This document shows positions 1 through 8,518 of a DNA stretch of 32,841 nt, one piece after another. How positions within the stretch are numbered: position 1 is the first letter of the stretch; the number at the start of each line of letters is the position of its first letter. The stretch spans positions 1 through 32,841 of the forward strand of contig VBHI01000074.1 in assembly GCA_005881495.1 (NCBI GenBank), in the 5' to 3' direction. The position numbers and the translations under genes are program-made. This DNA is from Chloroflexota bacterium. Its GTDB lineage: Bacteria > Chloroflexota > Ktedonobacteria > Ktedonobacterales > Ktedonobacteraceae. The notes below the pieces were generated by a model. That model was not told where the DNA came from. It saw only the letters and a list, made by a program, of their open reading frames with translations, and made no database searches.

Positions 1-22
1 AATTTTATTGAGGAGAACATCC

Positions 23-319
23 GTGCAAAGAAGACCGGAAGGTGCCCCACGCCGCGAACGGCGCGAGGGCGGGCGAGGCGAGCGCATTTCTCGCCGCAAA
101 ATTTGCCAGTTTTGCCACGATCATGTACGCGAAATCGATTATAAAGATGCCAGCCGTTTCTTGAAACGCTACATCTCCGACCGCGGAAAAATCGAGCCGC
201 GCCGGAAGACCGGGACATGCGCCAAGCATCAACGCCGTTTGAGTGTGGCACTGAAAGAAGCAAGACATATGGCGTTGCTCCCCTACACCGCAGAGCATAT
301 GCGTGGTATGCACTCGTAG
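23..319 (+). CDS. rpsR: 30S ribosomal protein bS18, cysteine-containing form
   Basis: The product is a small-subunit ribosomal protein that binds with bS6 on the 30S platform. The core is clear: the [17 protein letters not shown] region, followed by [15 protein letters not shown] and the MALLPY tail. I chose GTG at 23 because a GAGGAG ribosome site lies at 10-15. A TTG at 8 would add five residues but overlaps that site. This gives 98 residues. The protein has a CxxC pair (residues 28 and 31) plus a later C-x-K-H, so it is the metal-binding (C+) type of bS18. The basic N-terminal extension is rich in Arg and Glu. In most bacteria rpsR sits in rpsF-ssb-rpsR-rplI. Here the next gene is a parvulin and no rplI follows, while the upstream part lies outside the window. 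Confidence 0.95.
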   Translation: MQRRPEGAPRRERREGGRGERISRRKICQFCHDHVREIDYKDASRFLKRYISDRGKIEPRRKTGTCAKHQRRLSVALKEARHMALLPYTAEHMRGMHS

Positions 320-346
320 AAGTAGGCAAGCAAACATGACAGCCCG

Positions 347-389
347 AGATGAATACGTGAACTTTTTGAGAGAAGAAACGTATTCATCT
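347..389 (+). terminator. Stem-loop after rpsR
   Basis: A perfect 12-bp inverted repeat (AGATGAATACGT at 347-358 pairs with 378-389) encloses a 19-base loop. It lies 28 bases after the rpsR stop. There is no real T tract behind the stem, so termination is plausible but not certain. It separates rpsR from the next gene. Confidence 0.5.
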
Positions 390-454
390 TAGCTGTATGT
401 GTTGACTTTGTTGACGCAAGCCAGCGCATCAAACGGGAGGGAGCTGTATTACTA

Positions 455-1885
455 ATGACCAGTCAAACAGTGCGTCGCCAAGAAAACAAGCGACCAGCAC
501 GTTCTCAAAAACCAAAGCAATATCACAAGCAGACAGCACGTTTCGAGGGAAAACGCGACGGGAAGCCCCTCATATTTGGCTGGGGGAAACACCTTTCACA
601 CAACCAGAAAGTACAAATTCAGCGTCGCGCCACCTGGACTGCCGCCATCGGCGTCGTCGTGCTTATCGTCGTCGTAATTGTCGGCTTCTGGGTCAATATG
701 AATGTGATCACTCCGAGCTTACCCATTACCAGCGTCAACGGCCAACCAATTCCGCAAGCGCTCTACCGTAAGATGGTCGCTTTCAAAACACAGCTTGCGC
801 AAAATAGCGTCAACGGGCCAAATGGAGAGATTGCACAGCGCGATAGTTTGAAGAAGCAAATTTCAGCGCTGCAAGCAGCCGGCCAGAACACCGCTAAACA
901 GATTGATACATTGAACAAACAGATAGCTGCGCTTAAGCCTGGCCCCAGCTCCGAACGCACCAACCTGGAGAAGCAGCTGAAAGACGCGCAAACGACGGGG
1001 TACAACGAGCAGGCTACATATGCTACTCTCAGCCAGCAGTATTCGAATCTGACTAAAACTACCATTCCGCAAGACCAGGCAAATATCAACCAGTCGCAAG
1101 TTGGTAACGAAAGTGTTACCTGGCTACAGAACGATGAGCTTTTCCGTCAATGGCTAACTACACAAAGCAGCCATGTTCAATCGCAGGTGAATCCATCGAC
1201 TCAGGCGGTCAGTCAAGCTATGACTGCCTTTAAGGCCAACATTCCTAAGACAAGTAGTTACAGTGCTTTCCTGAGCAGGGATGGTGTGTCCGACAGCGAC
1301 ATGCAGGCAATGATGACGGTCAAACTGCGTCGCGACGGTATGCAGACATACCTCGCTTCCCAGGTAGTATCGCCAACATACCAGGTGCTGGCCCGTATGA
1401 TGACGCTTGATACGCTGCAGAAGGCAGAGCAAATACTGAATGAGCTCAAGCACGGTGGAGACTTTGGAAAACTGGCAAAAGCTAAATCGGTCGACAACCA
1501 GACCGCCGTCAGCGGTGGTTCCCTGGGTTGGTTGGCGCATGGTCAGTATGCACAAAACTACACGGCGGCCAACGTAGAAATGTGGCTTTTCAATCCTGCG
1601 CGTTCAATTAACGAGCTTAGTCCTATTATCAAAGAAAATGGGACCTTCCGCATTGTCCAATTGTTGAGCATTGACCCTTCTCGTATTGTAGATACGTCCA
1701 CCTTGCAAACGTTGAAGAGTAGTGCACTTACGAATTGGTTAACAGAACAACAGGCTCTACCCGGTACGGTAATTACACCTGTTGATCAGAATAAGCTGCT
1801 CAATACCATGAATATGCCGCCAGACCTGCCGTTAGGCCAACCGAGTAGTGGGTCTAACGCGCTTCCTGGTAGTGGCACCCCCTGA
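455..1885 (+). CDS. Membrane-anchored parvulin-type peptidyl-prolyl isomerase (PpiC/SurA/PrsA-like)
   Basis: Probably an extracytoplasmic foldase that isomerises prolyl bonds in secreted proteins. The order is a basic cytoplasmic tail (residues 1-60), one membrane segment at about 62-80, a Gln/Lys-rich stretch at about 125-205 with coiled-coil character, a SurA-like helical region, a PpiC domain at about 310-410 with the GGDFGKLAK and GGSLGWL motifs of the family, and a Pro/Ser/Gly-rich tail. There is no signal peptidase site, so it should stay anchored with the isomerase domain outside. The ATG at 455 has a GGGAGGGAG site at 435-443, somewhat distant. At 476 residues it is long for PrsA but ordinary for Chloroflexota parvulins. 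Chaperone function without strong isomerase activity is also possible. Confidence 0.85.
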   Translation: MTSQTVRRQENKRPARSQKPKQYHKQTARFEGKRDGKPLIFGWGKHLSHNQKVQIQRRATWTAAIGVVVLIVVVIVGFWVNMNVITPSLPITSVNGQPIPQALYRKMVAFKTQLAQNSVNGPNGEIAQRDSLKKQISALQAAGQNTAKQIDTLNKQIAALKPGPSSERTNLEKQLKDAQTTGYNEQATYATLSQQYSNLTKTTIPQDQANINQSQVGNESVTWLQNDELFRQWLTTQSSHVQSQVNPSTQAVSQAMTAFKANIPKTSSYSAFLSRDGVSDSDMQAMMTVKLRRDGMQTYLASQVVSPTYQVLARMMTLDTLQKAEQILNELKHGGDFGKLAKAKSVDNQTAVSGGSLGWLAHGQYAQNYTAANVEMWLFNPARSINELSPIIKENGTFRIVQLLSIDPSRIVDTSTLQTLKSSALTNWLTEQQALPGTVITPVDQNKLLNTMNMPPDLPLGQPSSGSNALPGSGTP

Positions 1886-1981
1886 CAATCCTGACAGCGC
1901 CTGACATCGTAGGAACGCAGTGGCAACTTCCTGTAAAAGCAACGTTCGTCACTGCATTCTTACCAAGGAACTACTTTATTC

Positions 1982-3120
1982 ATGACCAGCATCGCACCCG
2001 TTACAACTTATAGAGAGATAAAAGAACCTCTTGAGCAGCTCTTAGAGACCGCTTCCCTTTATCTCCACATCCCTTTTTGCCATACACGTTGTCACTACTG
2101 CGATTTCAATACCTACGCCGGTATTCTTCCCCTACGAGAACCATATGTACGTGCCCTGCTCACTGAAATAGCGATGGCAGGCACATTCGCACAGTTGCCG
2201 GATGGAAGTCCGCGCCGCTCCCGCACCATCTTTTTTGGCGGCGGGACACCCAGCCTGCTCAGCATCTCACAAATTAGCCGCATTCTGGATGCCTGTTTTA
2301 AGAACTTCGCGGTCGATGAAGATGCCGAGATTACGCTGGAGGCCAACCCCGGTACGCTGAACCAGGACCAACTGGCGGGACTACGTGTGGCCGGCATCAA
2401 TCGCCTCAGTATGGGCGCGCAGAGTTTTGACGCCGAACTGCTGAAAACCCTGGGGCGCATTCACTCGCCGAAAGATATTACGCAAGCGGTGCGCTATGCA
2501 CGTTCTGCGGGCTTCACTTCCATCAATGTCGATTTCATGTTTGGCTTGCCCGGACAAACTATGCGTCACTGGCGCGAGACTCTTGACCGTGCACTGGATA
2601 TGCATATCGAACATCTTTCGCTCTACTCCTTGATCATTGAAGAAGGCACACCTTTTTACAGTTGGACACGCGAAGGGCGCATTACGCCGGGCGACGAAGA
2701 TCTGTGCGCGGATATGTATGAATACGCTGATGAGCGCCTGCTGGCGGCGGGGTATGTAAACTATGAGATCTCAAACTGGTCGCTGCCCGGACATCAATCC
2801 CGTCATAACCTGACCTATTCGACCCGGTTGAATATGTGCGCCTGCTCAATGCCCATCAATCGCCAGAGGCTGAGAGCGAGACCATAGACAGGCAGCAGGC
2901 GATGTCAGAGACAGCCTTTCTGGCTCTGCGCACAGCTCAAGGGCTGCACTTGCCTACATTCGCAAAACGTTTCTCTATACCATTTGCAGAGTTTGTTGGT
3001 GACCGGTTACTCCCAGTAGAAGATGCAGGACTGCTAGAGCGCGATCACGATTGGATACGCCTGAGTAAGCGAGGACGCCTGCTTGGGAACGAAGTATTTC
3101 ATCGATTACTTCCCGATTAA
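1982..3120 (+). pseudogene. hemW: Heme chaperone HemW-like radical SAM protein, interrupted by an internal deletion
   Basis: HemW proteins resemble coproporphyrinogen III dehydrogenase (HemN) but act as radical-SAM heme chaperones. The first reading frame (1982 to about 2818) has the iron-sulfur motif C33-x3-C37-x2-C40, the FFGGGTPSLL motif, EANPGTL, and runs to RHNLTY. The family then continues with W and a glycine-rich GxGAHS segment, which is absent. The C-terminal wing resumes in another frame at about 2821 (DPVEYVRLLNAHQ) and ends at 3120. Roughly 40 codons are missing and the frame is shifted, so two partial products would be made. The stop at 3118-3120 overlaps the ATG of recJ. The identity is firm. 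Whether the gap is biological or an assembly error is open. Confidence 0.85.
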
Positions 3121-4946
3121 TGGACATAAAGGATAGATATGTGGAGTCAACATCTCAAATAACAACACCCTGGAATGTCTATGACATTCTCACGGATGTA
3201 CAATTTCAGCAGTACGCAACAGCAGGTATTGAAGCCATTCATGCGCAGTTACTCCACAATCGAGGAATTATCACGCCCGAGGCCATGCGTTCTTTCCTCG
3301 CTGCCAGCTATGATCAGACGCCGGACCCACTCACGTTGATCGATATGGGCCGGGCAGTTGAACGCATACAGCACGCGCTTGCTCAACGGGAACATATTAC
3401 CGTTTATGGCGATTACGATGCTGACGGCGTCACATCATCTGCGCTTCTCACTCGCGCCTTGCGCACGCTCAAACACCCTGAAGCGATTCTCGACTTCCAT
3501 ATACCCAGCCGTCTACACGATGGTTGTGGACTGAATCTCAAAGCCATTGACCTGCTGAAAAGCAGGGGAACATCACTGATTATCACCACAGATTGTGGAA
3601 GCTCTGATGTTGAACAGGTAGCATATGCAAAGACCCTGGGCATCGATGTTATCATTACAGATCACCACCATCCCCCAGAACAGCGGCCCGACGCGTTTGC
3701 AATGGTCAATCCCTGGCGACCCGATTGTACGTACCGTGAGCGCTATCTCTGTGGTGTGGGCATTGCCTTTAAGCTAGCACAGGCGCTCTACCGTGCCTAT
3801 CAGCGATCCTCAGCGGAAGAATTGGCTCTCCTGGACCTGGTCGCAGTAGGCACTATTGCCGATGTTGCACCACTGCTTGGCGAAAACCACACCCTCATAC
3901 ACCTCGGCTTGCAAAAACTCAATGAAACACAGAATCCAGGCCTGTTGGCCCTGGTACGGAAAGCCGGATTGCAGTCCGGCAAAATTCGCGAGCGCGATGT
4001 CGCCTATGTACTGGCCCCGCGCATCAACGCCGCAGGGCGGATGAAAGATGCCGGCATTGCTTTCAAACTCTTGACGACTGATGACCCGGCAGAAGCCACG
4101 TATTATGTCGAAGAACTGGAACAACTCAACCTGTCGCGGCAGCGTCAAACCGAGGAGTTGATGAACCACGTGCGTATGGAGGCACAGCTTCGACCAAATG
4201 ATAAGGTTGTCCTGGTCAGCGGCGATAACTGGCCCGAAGGTATTATTGGCCTGGTCGCAGGAAAATTGTCCGAAGAAATCAATCGTCCCGTACTGGTGCT
4301 CAGTAGAGGCCCGGAGTTCAGCCGTGGCTCTGCACGTAGCCAGAAAGGACTGAACATTATCGATGCACTGGGTGGCTGCGCTGACATCCTGGTGCGTTAC
4401 GGTGGACATGCACAGGCGGCAGGCTTCACCATCGCAAATAACCACATTGAAAAACTACGCGAGCATTTTCTCAATTGGAATGGACAGCAGATAGCTTCTA
4501 GAACGGCAAAAGTGACAGGAGAGACAGAGGTAGAGATAGCCGACGAAACCGGTGTTGTGATCGAGCAAGAAACAATCAGTGCTCGTATGGTTGACCTGGT
4601 GTTCAAGCGCCTGGACCGTATCAATTACAGCATGTATACTAAAATACGTGAACTCGCTCCTTTTGGCGCGGCCAATCCAGAACCCATCTTTATGATTGAA
4701 GGCCTGGGCATTCTCAGTAGCTGGTCAAGCGGCTTTGATGGGCGCAACTTGCGGCTTCTTCTGGGAAATGGGCATGTTCAGTTCAAAGGCACGTTGATTC
4801 GCGGGGGCGCACAGCGGTCGTCATTTCCGGTTGGTCAGGTTGTTAACGTGGTCTTCAGCCTTGAGCCAGCCTGGAATTCGACAGAGGACGCCAGCAAGCA
4901 GGAGATCTGGTTGAAAATACTGCACCTTGAGCCGATGAATACATGA
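3120..4946 (+). CDS. recJ: Single-stranded-DNA-specific exonuclease RecJ
   Basis: RecJ degrades single-stranded DNA 5' to 3' in recombination and mismatch or base-excision repair, using two metal ions. All DHH-superfamily motifs are present in order: YGDYDADG at residues 96-103, TDCG at 157-160, TDHHHP at 180-185, GTIADVAPL near 244, RINAAGRM at 301-308, then the DHHA1 part with SGDNWPEGIIGLVA at 367-380, GSARS and GGHAQAAGF at 428-436, and a C-terminal OB-fold region. At 608 residues it has the usual length and looks intact. Its ATG at 3120-3122 overlaps the stop of hemW (TAATG), which points to translational coupling. It ends 218 bases before the convergent gene, with a palindromic repeat between. 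Confidence 0.95.
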   Translation: MDIKDRYVESTSQITTPWNVYDILTDVQFQQYATAGIEAIHAQLLHNRGIITPEAMRSFLAASYDQTPDPLTLIDMGRAVERIQHALAQREHITVYGDYDADGVTSSALLTRALRTLKHPEAILDFHIPSRLHDGCGLNLKAIDLLKSRGTSLIITTDCGSSDVEQVAYAKTLGIDVIITDHHHPPEQRPDAFAMVNPWRPDCTYRERYLCGVGIAFKLAQALYRAYQRSSAEELALLDLVAVGTIADVAPLLGENHTLIHLGLQKLNETQNPGLLALVRKAGLQSGKIRERDVAYVLAPRINAAGRMKDAGIAFKLLTTDDPAEATYYVEELEQLNLSRQRQTEELMNHVRMEAQLRPNDKVVLVSGDNWPEGIIGLVAGKLSEEINRPVLVLSRGPEFSRGSARSQKGLNIIDALGGCADILVRYGGHAQAAGFTIANNHIEKLREHFLNWNGQQIASRTAKVTGETEVEIADETGVVIEQETISARMVDLVFKRLDRINYSMYTKIRELAPFGAANPEPIFMIEGLGILSSWSSGFDGRNLRLLLGNGHVQFKGTLIRGGAQRSSFPVGQVVNVVFSLEPAWNSTEDASKQEIWLKILHLEPMNT

Positions 4947-4990
4947 GACATTCTGATATTTTTTCGACTAGCTTGAGAAGGGTATTCGTA

Positions 4991-5111
4991 CCGTAGGGGC
5001 GGGAGTGGGGTTGCGTGGGGTGGGGACGCTTGCGTCGCCCGTTATGTGGAGGAGGACGGAAGGCGACGCAAGCGTCCCCACCTCCCTTCCTCACCTCTCC
5101 CGCCCCTACGG
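4991..5111. repeat. Large palindromic dispersed repeat between convergent genes
   Basis: Two nested perfect inverted repeats form one 121-bp structure. The outer arms are CCGTAGGGGCGGGAG (4991-5005) and its complement (5097-5111). The inner arms are 20-bp complements at 5020-5039 and 5062-5081 (core GGGGACGCTTGCGTCGCC). The loop is about 22 bases. Half of the same design recurs at 22772-22822 with nearly equal internal spacing, so this is a repeat family and not a chance hairpin. Its place between recJ and the convergent dehydrogenase gene would let it act as a bidirectional terminator. No open reading frame is associated, so a REP/BIME-like or MITE-like element is the best description. Confidence 0.85.
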
Positions 5112-5163
5112 GTGTGACAATCCTTTCTTTTGAGAAGCCTCCGGCATTAGCCATGGGGAATTG

Positions 5164-6352
5164 TCACGGATAGACACCCCGAATTTCGGTCGCCTCAGCG
5201 ACACGAGCCACCGCAAGCAGGTACGCACCCATGCGCAGATTCGTCTCTTGCTGCAAAGCTTTCTCACAAATAGCCCTGTAGGCACGCGTCATAATAGACT
5301 CCAGGCGGTTGTTTATCTCATGCTCAGCCCAGAAAAAGCGCTGCAAATCCTGTACCCATTCAAAGTAGCTGACCGTTACACCACCAGCATTTGCCAGGAT
5401 ATCAGGCACAATGGTAACACCGCGATCATTGAGGATCACGTCTGCCTCTGGCGTGGTGGGGCCGTTGGCCGCCTCAATAATCAATCGAGCCTTGACATGC
5501 GTGGCATTATGCCTCGTCAACTGATTCTCCAGAGCGGCAGGAATCAGGATATCACATGGCAGCGTCAGCAATTCCCAGTTTGAAACAGCCTCTGTATTGG
5601 GCAGTCCAGCCAGGTTACCGTGTTCCTTAGAGTAATGCAGGGCCTGGTGTATATCGATCCCATGAGGATTATAGACACCGCCTCGGATGTCGCTTATGCC
5701 AACAACCTTGCACCCCAGTTCTTGCAAAAGGCGAGCCGAGTTACTGCCAACATTACCAAAACCCTGTATTACAACTGTACATTCTTCTGGATTCATACCC
5801 AGATCAATCATCGCGTCGCGTGTGACAAATTGTACTCCCTGCGCCGTAGCCTCGAGACGGCCTTCACTGCCACCGATAGCGAGAGGCTTCCCGGTTATCA
5901 CAGCCGGTATCGAATACCCTTGGTGCATCGAAAATGTGTCCATCATCCAGGCCATGACCTGCGGGTTCGTGTTCATGTCGGGAGCGGGAATATCGCTATT
6001 CGGGCCAATTAAAATAGAAATTTCCGTTGCATAGCGACGTGACAGGCGCTCAAGCTCAGCCCGAGAGAGCTTATGCGGATCACAAAGAACGCCTCCTTTG
6101 GCTCCCCCAAAAGGAATGTTAACTAAAACGGATACCACCTTTGGCTGGGCCGCGATTAATGTTGTGCTGTACGCGATATCCTGTGAACATCTCCACGTCA
6201 CCATTATCCATACGCACAGGAAAATTAACGATCAGTTCACGCTTCGGCTTACGTAAAATAGCTCGCATAGCCTGCGAAAGTCCGAGACGGTCTGCTGCTT
6301 CATCGAACTGCGAAACCGCGACATCATAGGGGTTAACAATATCAATAGCCAC
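5164..6352 (-). pseudogene. Glu/Leu/Phe/Val dehydrogenase (glutamate-dehydrogenase family), interrupted
   Basis: The enzyme family interconverts glutamate (or a branched-chain amino acid) and its 2-oxo acid with NAD(P). The 5' frame (6352 to about 6126) starts at GTG 6352 behind an AGGAGG site at 6363-6368 and reads to RGPAKGGIRF. The 3' frame resumes at VNIPFGGAKGG near 6123 and runs through the Rossmann motif GFGNVGS to the stop at 5164. Between them about 22 family residues (the HPDV...MTWKC-like helix) are missing, a net loss of about 65 bp, and the frame changes. Substrate-binding lysines are present on both sides of the break. It lies next to binding-protein genes and close to arginase and ilvE, which fits amino-acid nitrogen metabolism. 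Exact substrate cannot be fixed from the sequence. Confidence 0.85.
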
Positions 6353-6614
6353 TGCTGAAGAACCTCCTTACTGTTTGACCTATCTTAGGTCTTGTATGCA
6401 ACATTGCATTGCGAAGCGCCAGTGCTTCCATGGCGTTTCGCGCAGGCGTATCATAGACATCCTGGTGGAACACTGAGCGATGCGATATAGGGGAAAGCCC
6501 GCCAGCATTCAAGCGGGCCAATGCCAAACTATGTTTCCCAAAGTATATCATCTAAAATGAGGAGCTTTCAAGCTTTCTTGTGCATTACTGCAAGATGTCT
6601 ATTGCATAGACACA

Positions 6615-8205
6615 TCAATGTTGCAGTAGATAGACTTTTGACCAATCTCCAAAGTAAAGGTCATTGGCATTGACGCTCACTCCCTGTACCCACGCCGGGA
6701 AAATAGCCGCCAACGTCTGATGATCAAGCGGCAGCCAGCCCACATCTTGAATTGCAATTTGTTCCGCCTGGCTATACAGCAACATACGCATGTCATTTGA
6801 GGGAGCTTGTTCAGCCTGTGTCACCGCATGGTCAAAGTCCGGATTATTCCACTCACCATAATTATTGGCCGCCGTTGAGAACAGATTTAAAGTCAGGCAA
6901 TCATAAGGATCGGGAAAATCCGCGTTCCAGGAAATAAAGCCAAACTGTACCAGGTGCTTGTTCAACTCATCGTTATATGCCGTCGTCTCTACAGAATGGA
7001 GTGTCACTGGAATACCTAATGCGTCCTGCCACATTCCTTGTAGAGCTGAGGCTTCTTGAGGACTGACCTCGGAGCTTGAATAGGAGAAAGTGATTGGTGG
7101 TACCGTCGTGAGATCAGGATAGACAGATTCCAGCAGTGATTTTGCCGCATTCTTATCGTAAGGCATAGCAGTTGTAGCAGCATTGTTTTGCGGGTAGCCA
7201 GGTATACCCGGTGGAATAATAGTAGGCGCCGGGATGACAGAGTCGAAAAAGACAGTATGTGCCAGTGTTACTTTGTCGGTCGCATAGGCAAAAGCCTGAC
7301 GAACGGCCGGTTTATCAAAAGGCGGCTTAGTATTATCGAAGAAAAGTGCATCCGTTTGCAATTGAGGGCCTCTCACAAAGCCAGGCAGGCCTTTTGCGGC
7401 AACCTGGTCAGCTGTCGCAATATTCCAAACAAAATCATATTGACCTGCGCGATAAGTGGTCAATGCCGTAGTAGCATCATTGGCAAAGATCATATTTACT
7501 TTCGTTAACCTGGTCTTGTTCCCATAGTAGTGAGGGTTGGGAACAAAGACCATTTTGACGCTGCGATCCCACTCCTGAATCATGAATGGCCCGGTACCCA
7601 CACCGCTGCCAGCAACATGATTTGCCCAATCAGCCTGCCCGTACTCATCGATGATCTGTTTGTTTAACGGGAAGAAAATAGCGTTCGTGAGCATCTGCAA
7701 AAAATACGGCGTGGGTCGTGACAAGGTGATGCGCAATGTCAGGTTGTCGATAGCTTTGACGCCCTGCAAGGTCTTCGTCCTGCCCTTCATTACATTGTCT
7801 GCTCCAACGATGACGCCCTCATACAAAGCAGCCTGGCTCGATTGCACTTCTGGCAGTAAGGCACGAGTCAGCGTGTAGACATACGTCTGGGCGGTGACAG
7901 GCGTTCCATCAGAGAAGGCAATATTTGATATCGGATGTAACAAGGCCGCTATAGATCATGTTTACAACCAGGCCCGTATCTTGATCACTCACCAGCGCGG
8001 GATCGGGCGGATTGCTATCGTCGATACCAACATTGGGGAAAGTCAATATTTGTTTCGCCGCCAACCTGGGTATTCTAGTTGCGATAGAAGTAGTGCCACT
8101 ACCGCCCCCATTTCCATTACCATTACCACAAGCAGCAAGTATGAGCAGCATGGCTACCAACAAAGTAGCATACATTTTATGACTCAATTCATGATGCCCA
8201 CACAT
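6615..8205 (-). pseudogene. ABC transporter family 5 (oligopeptide-type) solute-binding lipoprotein, interrupted
   Basis: The 5' frame (8205 to about 7927) encodes a signal peptide with lipobox LAAC (Cys26), a Gly/Asn-rich linker and the start of the mature domain, ending at GLVTSDI. The 3' frame (about 7925 to 6615) resumes at NIAFSDGTPVTAQTYVYTL and continues to the C-terminus. The intact paralogue at 8519-10156 has 25-26 extra residues here, starting after SDI. Comparing the two DNA sequences, the loss is 77 bp, with AA at both edges of the missing piece. The remaining protein is closely similar to the paralogue, including the DFPDPYD and GWLPLDHQ segments. No permease or ATPase gene accompanies it. 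About 260 bases without a convincing gene separate it from the dehydrogenase gene. Confidence 0.85.
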
Positions 8206-8283
8206 TTTTCTTATCCTACATGCGAATGGGCGACCTGTACGGCCGCCCTTGTACCCTCAAAGCACCGGGTGACATAGGGACCC

Positions 8284-8495
8284 GGTACTTCCTTTCATCC
8301 CTGCTGACTGAAAGTAGAAGCGCTACAAGAGAGCGGAGTTGCAGGGATGGCTTTCTAGGTACTTCCTTTCATCCCTGCTGACCTCCCATCAGCCGCGCGT
8401 GCGATGCACAGCATCGCGCCGAGTATAGTAGGGTTGACCCTTGCGGTCAACCTGACCCTTGCGGTCAACCTGGCTTCGTTGCAGGGATGGCTTTC
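8284..8495. repeat. Nested direct and inverted repeats between the two binding-protein genes
   Basis: The 313-base gap 8206-8518 has no gene but is full of repeats. A 25-bp sequence (core CTTTCATCCCTGCTGAC) occurs at 8284-8308 and 8358-8382. An 18-bp sequence GTTGCAGGGATGGCTTTC occurs at 8338-8355 and 8478-8495. The two are partly complementary through CATCCCTGC/GCAGGGATG, so each pair can fold into a long hairpin. Inside the second hairpin lie a perfect 7-bp stem (GCGATGC/GCATCGC, 8401-8417) and two tandem copies of TGACCCTTGCGGTCAACC (8435-8452, 8453-8470). This is a composite repeat of unknown role. The gap also lies upstream of the broken binding-protein gene, so it should contain that gene's promoter. 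Confidence 0.75.
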
Positions 8496-8518
8496 AAGTT
8501 TATCGGGTCCCGCGTCGT

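Noticed and set aside
6342..6551. Small minus-strand open frame upstream of the dehydrogenase gene
   Set aside because: No recognisable domain, and it overlaps the dehydrogenase start and its ribosome site.
8284..8495. CRISPR array
   Set aside because: Only two copies of each repeat, unequal spacers and no cas genes; described as a composite repeat instead.
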